This document shows positions 1-4,613 of a stretch of DNA of 6,436 nt, piece after piece (positions within the stretch are counted from its first letter, which is position 1; every line of letters starts with the position of its first letter). The notes beneath the pieces are model-generated. The model was given only the letters and a program-made list of their open reading frames with translations, was not told the origin of the DNA and did not search any database. The position numbers and the translations under genes are program-made. This DNA is from Clostridia bacterium. GTDB taxonomy: Bacteria; Bacillota; Clostridia; Oscillospirales; UBA644. Where the stretch lies: positions 1-6,436 of the forward strand of contig JAFPBP010000116.1 in NCBI GenBank assembly GCA_017424085.1. The letters run 5' to 3'.

Positions 1-538
1 GGTAGTTCCCCTCCAGCCACAGAGAAAAGTGCAGGATCCGGAACAGCTGCAGCGCCTCGCGGAAGGTGGTGGCTCCCTTGCGGGGGATGCGGGACAGAAT
101 GTCCGCCACGTCCTGCCGTCCCTGCTTGATCGCCTCGTCACGGTAGCGGTCGGACAGATCGAAAATAGCGTCGATCTCACGCTTTACGTATTCGTCGCCC
201 CGTTCCCGAAGGGCAAGCAAGCCTTCCTTCAGGACCGTTTCGTAGTCGGGGGAGATGTTGGAGAGATAGCCAAGCTCGTGAATATAATTTCTTCTCAGCT
301 CGCGCCATTCCGCTTTGGTGAAGCAATCGGGAATGTTTTCCACCGTGCGCAGAAATACGATCTGCTCTCCCGGAAGGATCACGGGCGTTTCCATCGCCGC
401 AAGTGCTTCAAAGCGGCGGGTCATTCGCTCCCGCGGCTCCAGACCCAGGGCGGAAAATTCCGCCGCAAAGTCCCGATCTACGTGGATTCGGTGGGCGCGA
501 TGCTTTCGTTCTGCAATAAATTGTCTCAGATCAGACAT
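1..538 (-). CDS. Pyruvate formate-lyase-family glycyl radical enzyme, N-terminal part (partial)
   Basis: Reading the minus strand from ATG at 538-536 gives an open frame of 179 residues that runs off the window edge. The stretch from about residue 85 to 179 (HELGYLSNISPDYETVLKEG, then GRQDVADILSRIP, TTFREAL and FRILHFSLWLEGNY) matches my recollection of the N-terminal part of the PFL domain of glycyl radical enzymes. These oxygen-sensitive cytosolic enzymes use a radical on a C-terminal glycine and an active-site cysteine. Both lie outside the window, so substrate and subclass (formate-lyase, diol dehydratase, decarboxylase or other) cannot be assigned. The start is supported by AAAGGGGA on the minus strand (547-553), 8 nt upstream. 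The gene is divergent from an AraC-type regulator about 110 bp away, which probably controls it. An activating radical-SAM enzyme would be expected nearby, off the window. Family call fairly sure; function open. Confidence 0.8.
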   Translation of the reverse strand, partial: MSDLRQFIAERKHRAHRIHVDRDFAAEFSALGLEPRERMTRRFEALAAMETPVILPGEQIVFLRTVENIPDCFTKAEWRELRRNYIHELGYLSNISPDYETVLKEGLLALRERGDEYVKREIDAIFDLSDRYRDEAIKQGRQDVADILSRIPRKGATTFREALQLFRILHFSLWLEGNY

Positions 539-571
539 GGAACAATCCCCTTTTTTATAGTTTCTGATTTA

Positions 572-580
572 ATTATAGCA
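572..580 (-). promoter_or_regulatory. Extended -10 promoter of the glycyl radical enzyme gene
   Basis: The minus strand reads TGCTATAAT here, an extended -10 (TGn plus TATAAT at 577-572), about 34 bases upstream of the start codon. The -35 position (around 595-600, GCGAAA on the minus strand) is poor, so the promoter may rely on the extended -10 or on an activator. It lies only 11 bp from the -35 of the divergent regulator gene, so RNA polymerase or a regulator bound at one promoter would affect the other. Inferred from sequence only. Confidence 0.6.
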
Positions 581-588
581 AAAACCTC

Positions 589-617
589 TTGATTTTTCGC
601 GTAAGATGTTGTATAAT
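589..617 (+). promoter_or_regulatory. Sigma-A promoter of the AraC-family regulator gene
   Basis: TTGATT (589-594) and a perfect TATAAT (612-617) are separated by exactly 17 bp. Transcription should start near 624, giving a leader of about 27 nt before the GGAGG at 641-645 and the ATG at 651. An upstream in-frame ATG at 606 lies inside this promoter and cannot be in the transcript, which fixes the start at 651. Confidence 0.8.
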
Positions 618-650
618 ATAAGACAGAAATTAACTTTTTCGGAGGGCGCC

Positions 651-1436
651 ATGATCATCTATCAGCACGAGAATTCCTCGGTCCCCTACAACTTCGACGT
701 GGTGGATTACGAAAACTTCTCCTACATCCCCCACGTCCATCGGAACCCCGAGCTGGTCTGTGTCCTGCGGGGGGAGGTTCGGGCGACGGTGGACGAGTCG
801 GTCCAGATCCTTCACGAGGGGGAATTTGCCTTGATTCTGCCCAATCAGGTCCACGGATACGAAACCGAAACCGAATCCTTCGTGCGGGTGTTCGTGTTCG
901 GGGAGGAGTACGTAAGAGAATTCTTCTCTTTGCTGGGAGATCGGGTCTGCAAAACCAACGGCTTCTGTCTGTCGGAGAAGGACCGTTCCTTCTTTTTGGA
1001 TCGCATGGAACGCTCGTCGGATCGCATGGACCGATGCGCCTGTTTTTATCTTGTTTGCGGAGAATTTCTGCGGCAAAAAACCGAAGAGGGGCTGATGCCC
1101 GCCCACGAACGGGGCGAGCTGATGCATCGCATGCTGTATTACATCACGCAATATTACCCCGAGAACATTACCCTGCGGGGCGCCGCCGAGGCGTTGGGGT
1201 ACGAGGAGCATTACCTCTCCCGCCGCTTTCACGCCTGCTTCGGGCGGAACTTCAAGCAATTCGTCAACGAATATCGCCTGCAGCACGCGGAGCGTCTTCT
1301 GCTTGACCCCAACAATTCCCTCTCGGTCACCGAGATCGCCCTCGCCAGCGGCTTTCAATCGGTGCGAAATTTCAATCGGGTCTACCGTGCCGCGCGAAAT
1401 CGGGAGCCTCGGGAGCTGCGAAATCGCCGCAGCTGA
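651..1436 (+). CDS. AraC-family transcriptional regulator
   Basis: A 261-residue cytosolic DNA-binding protein of usual AraC-family size. Residues about 20-85 form a cupin-like ligand-binding domain: HVHRNPELVCVLRGEV (28-43), a typical cupin histidine region, then EGEFALILPNQVHGY (56-70). Residues about 157-258 are the two helix-turn-helix domain. The first HTH is around 173-198 (LRGAAEALGYEEHYLSRRFH) and the second around 225-248 (VTEIALASGF, then SVRNFNRVYRA). The usual C-terminal GxTPxxYR is degenerate (NREPRELR), but the length is normal and nothing looks truncated. GGAGG (641-645) sits 5 nt before the ATG. A short near-duplication (DRMERSS/DRMDRC, residues about 117-129) lies between the domains. 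Its divergent neighbour is a glycyl radical enzyme, the likely target; the ligand is probably that enzyme's substrate or a related sugar or diol, by inference only. Confidence 0.9.
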   Translation: MIIYQHENSSVPYNFDVVDYENFSYIPHVHRNPELVCVLRGEVRATVDESVQILHEGEFALILPNQVHGYETETESFVRVFVFGEEYVREFFSLLGDRVCKTNGFCLSEKDRSFFLDRMERSSDRMDRCACFYLVCGEFLRQKTEEGLMPAHERGELMHRMLYYITQYYPENITLRGAAEALGYEEHYLSRRFHACFGRNFKQFVNEYRLQHAERLLLDPNNSLSVTEIALASGFQSVRNFNRVYRAARNREPRELRNRRS

Positions 1437-1454
1437 CAAAAAAACCGTCGTTGA

Positions 1455-1486
1455 ATGGCGTTGTGTCCTTAGGAACACAACGCCAT
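1455..1486. repeat. 32-bp near-perfect palindrome downstream of the regulator gene
   Basis: Twelve-base arms ATGGCGTTGTGT (1455-1466) and ACACAACGCCAT (1475-1486) are perfect complements around the 8-nt centre CCTTAGGA, which can add two more C-G pairs with one bulge. It begins 18 bases after the regulator stop codon. No T-run follows on the plus strand, so it is not a textbook terminator for that gene. On the minus strand a T-run is present, but 11 bases past the stem. It may be a 3' stem that protects the mRNA, a factor-assisted terminator, or the outer part of the adjacent repeat element. Confidence 0.6.
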
Positions 1487-1487
1487 C

Positions 1488-1658
1488 TCTATTCGCCTGC
1501 GGCGAGTTATATTGCTTCGCAGTGATATTCGGCTTATGCCGAGTGGTATTCGCTACGCGAGTTTTGGAGGCGAATAGAATATAACTGCTCTGTTTACAGA
1601 GCAATATCACTTTTGCAGAGCAAAAATATCACTCTTTGCGAAAGCAAAGTATATCACT
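1488..1658. repeat. Modular array of six short hairpins with conserved linkers, in inverted arrangement
   Basis: Six small stem-loops follow each other: TGC-ttc-GCA (1513-1521), TCGGC-ttat-GCCGA (1529-1542), TCGC-tac-GCGA (1550-1560), TGCTCTG-ttta-CAGAGCA (1586-1603), TTTTGC-aga-GCAAAA (1611-1625) and CTTTGC-gaaa-GCAAAG (1634-1649). The first three are joined by AGTGATATT (1521-1529) and AGTGGTATT (1542-1550). The last three are joined by the reverse complement AATATCACT (1603-1611 and 1625-1633) and end in TATATCACT (1650-1658). The two halves are thus inverted around 1561-1585. Longer arms also pair: TCTATTCGCCT (1488-1498) with AGGCGAATAGA (1568-1578), and GTTATATT (1506-1513) with AATATAAC (1578-1585). 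No protein is encoded. It looks like a non-autonomous dispersed repeat or a folded RNA in the 3' UTR of the regulator gene; which one is not decidable here. Confidence 0.7.
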
Positions 1659-1677
1659 AAAAACTATCAGGAAGAGC

Positions 1678-1707
1678 GCACTTACTCACCACCGAAAGTA
1701 GTAGTGC
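1678..1707. repeat. Imperfect hairpin between the array and the terminator
   Basis: GCACT-t-ACT (1678-1686) pairs with AGTAGTGC (1700-1707) with one bulged T, around a 13-nt loop. It is the last recognisable structure before the terminator and may be the right-hand end of the repeat element. The surrounding bases 1659-1717 encode nothing I can support. The support is only the weak pairing. Confidence 0.35.
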
Positions 1708-1710
1708 TGT

Positions 1711-1751
1711 AAAAAAGAGCCGATACGGAATCAAATCCATATCGGCTTTTT
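1711..1751. terminator. Bidirectional intrinsic terminator between the regulator gene and the mgtC operon
   Basis: The stem AGCCGATACGGA (1718-1729) pairs with TCCATATCGGCT (1736-1747), with one C/A mismatch and loop ATCAAA. T-run 1747-1751 follows on the plus strand, and A-run 1711-1716 gives a T-run on the minus strand. It can stop both the plus-strand regulator transcript, after it has passed through the hairpin array, and the minus-strand mgtC operon, whose stop codon is about 40 bases away. Confidence 0.85.
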
Positions 1752-1791
1752 ACTGTCCTTTAGCCCCGTGGCTATCAACGCGGTTTTCTTT

Positions 1792-2511
1792 TTATACGCT
1801 CAGGGATTTGATCTCGGGGTGCTCGTCCATGAATTTGACCACCTCGGAGAAGGGGATGCGGTTGCGGAGCCTTACCTGCAGGATCATGTTCAGAGTGTTG
1901 TCTCCGCAGGAGGTGATGCGGGAGTTGATGATGGTGATGCCCCATTCCTCCTGCTTCTGCTTCAGCGCCGCACGTGCTTCGGGGGTGTCTACCATGGTGA
2001 TGCGGATCTCGCTGTTGGAGTAGGCGTCGTTACCCACGTTGAAGTAGTGCATGATCAGCTGGACCGCCACGATCAGCGCCGTGACCAGAAACGCCACGTT
2101 GTACATGCCCGCACCGCACGCCATGCCTACCGCCGCCATTGCCCAGATGCCCGCCGCCGTGGTGAGTCCCTTTACGGTGTTTCCGTTTTTGAAGATGACT
2201 CCCGCGCCCAGGAAGGAGATGCCGCTGACGATCTGCGCCGCAATACGGGAGGGGTCTGCGCCTCGGGTGCCCTCCATGAAGCCTCCCGCCTCGTTGAGAA
2301 GGTCCGCAAAGCCGTATTTGGAGATGATCATGATCAACGCCGCCGCGCAGGCGATGATGCAGTGGGTGCGGATGCCCGCCTCCTTGGATCGCTTCGTGCG
2401 CTCCAAGCCCACTACGGCGCCGCACAGAAGCGCCGCAAAAATGCGGATGGTATACACTAAAATGGGATATTGAAGGACAAAATCCCGAATGGATTGAAAG
2501 AATTCTGCCAT
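1792..2511 (-). CDS. MgtC/SapB-family membrane protein (downstream paralogue)
   Basis: A 239-residue MgtC/SapB-family inner-membrane protein, second gene of a two-gene operon. The N-terminal half (about 15-160) holds four to five hydrophobic segments and the family hallmarks: GAVVGLER (31-38), KEAGIRTH (43-50), DPSRIAAQIVSGISFLGAGV (86-105) and GLTTAAGIWAMAAVGMACG (115-133). The C-terminal 75 residues are a soluble ACT-like alpha/beta domain ending EIKSLSV, as in full-length MgtC rather than the short SapB form. MgtC proteins are linked to growth in low magnesium, to acid tolerance and, in Salmonella, to control of ATP synthase; the biochemical activity is not settled. The start is ATG at 2511-2509, preceded by AAAGGAG (2520-2526) at 8 nt; an open frame extends further upstream but has no ribosome site. 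Only 16 bp separate it from the upstream paralogue. No magnesium riboswitch-like leader is visible, so a role in Mg2+ is only possible. Confidence 0.9.
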   Translation of the reverse strand: MAEFFQSIRDFVLQYPILVYTIRIFAALLCGAVVGLERTKRSKEAGIRTHCIIACAAALIMIISKYGFADLLNEAGGFMEGTRGADPSRIAAQIVSGISFLGAGVIFKNGNTVKGLTTAAGIWAMAAVGMACGAGMYNVAFLVTALIVAVQLIMHYFNVGNDAYSNSEIRITMVDTPEARAALKQKQEEWGITIINSRITSCGDNTLNMILQVRLRNRIPFSEVVKFMDEHPEIKSLSV

Positions 2512-2527
2512 GATACGGTCTCCTTTG

Positions 2528-3202
2528 TTAAATGGAAATTTCTTTGATCTCGCCGTAGGTATCAATGAGCTTCAGCACCTGACGGAAGGGAACCTGCCCC
2601 TTCATTCGGATGCGGAAGGTGAGAGTTACCGTGTCCCGATCTTCGTTTCGGGTGTAGGAGCAAGCCTCCACCTTGATGCCGTAGTCCTGCTTCAGATATC
2701 GGAGCAGACGCCGCACGTAGGGAACGTCTACCACCTCAAGACGGACGGTACGGGTGGAATACACGTTCTGATCCACGTTGGTCTTATTCAGAATCAAATG
2801 AAGGATCAGGATCAACGCCGTTGCGATGGCGGAAAAGGGAATCATGTTGCATCCGCACGCCATGCCGATGGCGCAGGTTGCCCATAACCCGCCCGCCGAG
2901 CTGAGCCCCGAGATCCCCGAGGTCTCGTCTTTGTAGATCATTCCCGCGCCCCAGATGTTGATGCCCAGAACGATCTGACATGCGATCTGGGCGGGGTCGA
3001 AATCGTCTCCCGCATGGGGAAAGCCGTACGCCGAGACCAGCATCATCGCCGCCGACGTGACCGCTACCACGCAATGGGTTCGGAACCCTGCTTCTTTGAA
3101 GCGAAGCCCTCGCTCTGCTCCCAGAATGCCCCCGAACAGGGCGGCAAACAGAATGCGTACGAAGAAGGAAACAATCAATTCTTGCGGATAATTCAAGGGC
3201 AT
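2528..3202 (-). CDS. MgtC/SapB-family membrane protein (upstream, divergent paralogue)
   Basis: A 224-residue MgtC/SapB-family membrane protein, first gene of the operon. Motifs parallel the downstream copy: GGILGAERGLRFKEAGFRTH (24-43), DPAQIACQIVLGINIWGAGM (69-88), GLSSAGGLWATCAIGMACG (99-117), and a C-terminal ACT-like domain ending GEIKEISI. It departs from the usual family sequence where SGISFLGAG becomes LGINIWGAG and GLTTAAGIW becomes GLSSAGGLW. It keeps the acidic and basic residues (ER, KEAGFRTH, DP). The two proteins are diverged paralogues and may form a hetero-oligomer or act on different conditions. The start is set at ATG 3202-3200, with AAAGG (3208-3212) 5 nt upstream; the adjacent GTG at 3205 would leave only 2 nt and is less likely. 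The product is expected in the cytoplasmic membrane, with the C-terminal domain probably cytosolic. Confidence 0.85.
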   Translation of the reverse strand: MPLNYPQELIVSFFVRILFAALFGGILGAERGLRFKEAGFRTHCVVAVTSAAMMLVSAYGFPHAGDDFDPAQIACQIVLGINIWGAGMIYKDETSGISGLSSAGGLWATCAIGMACGCNMIPFSAIATALILILHLILNKTNVDQNVYSTRTVRLEVVDVPYVRRLLRYLKQDYGIKVEACSYTRNEDRDTVTLTFRIRMKGQVPFRQVLKLIDTYGEIKEISI

Positions 3203-3237
3203 CACCGCCTTTCGTTACGTGGTTTGAATATTCGTCC

Positions 3238-3266
3238 ATTATAGTTCAAAAAAGCCGAAATGTCAA
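3238..3266 (-). promoter_or_regulatory. Consensus sigma-A promoter of the mgtC-like operon
   Basis: On the minus strand, TTGACA (3266-3261), a 17-bp spacer and TATAAT (3243-3238) match the consensus exactly. The region just upstream on that strand (3267-3290) is very AT-rich and may act as an UP element. The leader is only about 30 nt, too short for a riboswitch. Expression is therefore expected to be strong and basal unless a repressor acts. Confidence 0.85.
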
Positions 3267-3310
3267 GAGGAAAATTAAAAATTTGAAATTCTGTTACAAG
3301 TCTTTCGTAA

Positions 3311-3348
3311 AAAAGAAATCGGAGGACGCAAATCAGACGTCCTCCGAT
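3311..3348 (-). terminator. Intrinsic terminator of nagB
   Basis: An 11-bp perfect stem, CGTCCTCCGAT arm at 3338-3348 with ATCGGAGGACG at 3318-3328 and a 9-nt loop, is followed on the minus strand by a T-rich tract (3317-3311 and beyond). It lies 10 bases after the nagB stop codon and isolates nagB from the mgtC promoter downstream. Confidence 0.88.
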
Positions 3349-3358
3349 GATGGTTGTC

Positions 3359-4081
3359 TTAACCGTTGTAGGCAGCCTCGTCACAGATCAGAGTGACGTT
3401 GGGATGCAGATTCAGAAGGGTGGCGGGGCAGAAGGTGGTAACGTTGCCCTCCAGCATCTTTGCGATGGCATTGTGCTTGTTTGCGCCGCTTGCCATGATG
3501 ACGATGCTGCGTGCCTTGAAGATGCTTCCAATGCCCATGGAGAACGCCTGCTTGGGAACCTCGTCCACGGAGGCGAAGAAACGGGAGTTGACCTTGATGG
3601 TGTCCTCGGTCAGGTCTTCCAGATGGGTTCCTGCGGTCAGGATCTCACCGGGCTCGTTGAAGCCGATGTGACCGTTCTGACCGATGCCCAGGATCTGCAG
3701 GTCTGCGCCGCCCAGATCGTCGATGATCTTCTCGTAACGGGCGCCCTCAGCCTGAGGATCTTCGGCTTGACCGTTGGGAACGTAAGTATTTGCTTTGTCA
3801 ATATTGACGTGATCGAACAGGTTTTTGTTCATGAAGTAGCGGTAGCTTTGATCGTTCTCGGGCTTAATGGGGAAATATTCGTCCAAATTGACCGAGCGGA
3901 CGGCAGAGAAGTCGATCTTTCCTTCTTTACAGCCCTGAACCAGATTTGCATACATTCCTTCGGGAGTGGAACCGGTAGCCAGACCCAGAACGCAATTGGG
4001 CTTTGCCGCAATCAGCTCAGCCACCATATTGGCGGCGACGGCGGACATTTCTTCGTAATTCTTGGTTACGATAACTTTCAT
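3359..4081 (-). CDS. nagB: Glucosamine-6-phosphate deaminase
   Basis: This cytosolic enzyme converts glucosamine-6-phosphate to fructose-6-phosphate and ammonia, the step that commits amino sugars (chitin, mucin or peptidoglycan GlcNAc) to glycolysis. Its 240 residues fit the short Firmicutes NagB (Escherichia coli is 266 residues). Visible motifs are the phosphate loop GLATGSTPEGMY (33-44), NLDEYFP (65-71) with the catalytic Asp67, and LGIGQNGHIGFNEPG (131-145) with the ring-opening His138 and Glu143. Asn136 stands where E. coli has Asp141, as is common in the short form. The start at ATG 4081-4079 has AGGAGG (4091-4096) 9 nt upstream. The gene has its own promoter and terminator and no nagA or PTS gene beside it, so it appears monocistronic. 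Confidence 0.96.
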   Translation of the reverse strand: MKVIVTKNYEEMSAVAANMVAELIAAKPNCVLGLATGSTPEGMYANLVQGCKEGKIDFSAVRSVNLDEYFPIKPENDQSYRYFMNKNLFDHVNIDKANTYVPNGQAEDPQAEGARYEKIIDDLGGADLQILGIGQNGHIGFNEPGEILTAGTHLEDLTEDTIKVNSRFFASVDEVPKQAFSMGIGSIFKARSIVIMASGANKHNAIAKMLEGNVTTFCPATLLNLHPNVTLICDEAAYNG

Positions 4082-4135
4082 GGAATCGTTCCTCCTGTAT
4101 TCCTACTGCAAAAGCAGATTTATTTTACACCTTAT

Positions 4136-4164
4136 ATTATACCACAGTTTTTTCGGTTTGTCAA
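4136..4164 (-). promoter_or_regulatory. Consensus sigma-A promoter of nagB
   Basis: On the minus strand, TTGACA (4164-4159), a 17-bp spacer and TATAAT (4141-4136), with TGG before the -10 making it also an extended -10. The leader is about 45-50 nt and contains a small CTGC/GCAG inverted repeat (4106-4117), too weak to call an operator or attenuator. The -35 box stands back-to-back with that of the divergent ABM gene, 19 bp away. Confidence 0.85.
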
Positions 4165-4183
4165 TGCGCAAAAAAAAGAAATC

Positions 4184-4212
4184 TTGACATTCCGTCGGTT
4201 TTATGATATAAT
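4184..4212 (+). promoter_or_regulatory. Consensus sigma-A promoter of the ABM-domain gene
   Basis: TTGACA (4184-4189), a 17-bp spacer and TATAAT (4207-4212) are an exact consensus match. An A8 tract (4170-4177) just upstream may strengthen both divergent promoters. The expected transcript start near 4219 leaves a leader of only about 20 nt, containing little beyond the GGAGG at 4228-4232. Confidence 0.85.
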
Positions 4213-4239
4213 GAAAAAAAATCATGCGGAGGAATTGTT

Positions 4240-4527
4240 ATGTATACCATTTACGTGTCGTTTACGTGTTATCCCGAAAAGCGTGAGGCGTTCGTGGAGC
4301 GGGTTCGGAAGGAGGGCATTCTGGATGCGGTTCTTGCCGAGGATGGATGCTACCGTTACGATTATTATTTTTCCGAAAAGGATCCCAATGAGCTTCTGCT
4401 CATCGAAGCGTGGGAATCCAAGGATCATCAGCAGGTCCATATCGCACAGCCCCATATGGCGCAGCTTCGCACCTTCAACAGTGACTATATCCAATCTGCC
4501 AAGCTGGGCGAATTTGAACTGAAATAA
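4240..4527 (+). CDS. Antibiotic-biosynthesis-monooxygenase (ABM) domain protein, putative quinol monooxygenase-like
   Basis: A 95-residue small cytosolic protein made of one dimeric alpha/beta-barrel (ABM, YgiN-like) domain. Landmarks are the first strand MYTIYVSFTCYPEKREAF (1-18), EDGCYRYDYYFSEKDPNELL (34-53, matching the family pattern xPGCxxYDYYxSxxDP), LLLIEAWESKDHQQVH (52-67) and HIAQPHMAQL (67-76). Family members include cofactor-free quinol monooxygenases, haem-degrading enzymes and many of unknown substrate. The short length and lack of other domains fit an uncharacterised family member, and no substrate can be assigned. GGAGG (4228-4232) lies 7 nt before the ATG. It stands alone between its own promoter and terminator, divergent from nagB and convergent with argGH. 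Confidence 0.82.
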   Translation: MYTIYVSFTCYPEKREAFVERVRKEGILDAVLAEDGCYRYDYYFSEKDPNELLLIEAWESKDHQQVHIAQPHMAQLRTFNSDYIQSAKLGEFELK

Positions 4528-4530
4528 AGC

Positions 4531-4564
4531 AACGCCGTCGGATCTGCTCCGACGGCGTTTTTTT
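4531..4564 (+). terminator. Intrinsic terminator of the ABM-domain gene
   Basis: A 12-bp perfect stem, AACGCCGTCGGA (4531-4542) with TCCGACGGCGTT (4548-4559) and loop TCTGC, ends in a run of seven T (4558-4564). It begins 4 bases after the stop codon. The minus strand reads GCTTTATTT after the stem, so it may also help stop argGH read-through. Confidence 0.93.
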
Positions 4565-4574
4565 GACGGAACGA

Positions 4575-4600
4575 CGCCGAGGAATCGAAATCCCTCGGCG
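4575..4600 (-). terminator. Hairpin downstream of argH, possible terminator
   Basis: An 8-bp GC-rich stem, CGCCGAGG (4575-4582) with CCTCGGCG (4593-4600) and a 10-nt loop, lies 13 bases past the argH stop on the minus strand. The bases after it (TCGTTCCGTC) have no real T-run, so alone it is a weak terminator. The next stem at 4531-4559 may complete termination. Confidence 0.5.
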
Positions 4601-4613
4601 CTGTTCGGATGAT

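Noticed and set aside
29..592. A 187-codon open frame on the plus strand
   Set aside because: Antisense to the glycyl radical enzyme fragment, whose protein matches a known family; the frame also crosses the divergent promoter region.
606..650. Upstream ATG at 606 as start of the AraC-family gene
   Set aside because: It lies between the -35 and -10 of the gene's promoter; ATG 651 has a good ribosome site.
630..1610. A 326-codon open frame on the minus strand across the regulator gene and part of the hairpin array
   Set aside because: Antisense shadow of the AraC-type gene, with no similarity to known families and no ribosome site; it also runs through the hairpin repeats.
1488..1658. CRISPR array
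   Set aside because: The repeated unit is a 9-nt linker with variable hairpins, not 25-37-nt direct repeats with unique spacers, and no cas genes are present.
3359..4081. Loss of a catalytic Asp in NagB (Asn136 in place of E. coli Asp141)
   Set aside because: GxNGHIGFNEPG is, to my knowledge, the normal form in short Firmicutes NagB proteins, so this is not a defect.
4106..4117. CTGC/GCAG inverted repeat in the nagB leader as operator or riboswitch
   Set aside because: Only a 4-bp stem with an AAAA loop; too weak, and no glmS-like or other known riboswitch core is visible.
3347..4522. A 391-codon open frame on the plus strand across nagB and the ABM gene
   Set aside because: It is antisense to nagB, crosses the divergent promoters, and then overlaps the real ABM gene in another frame.
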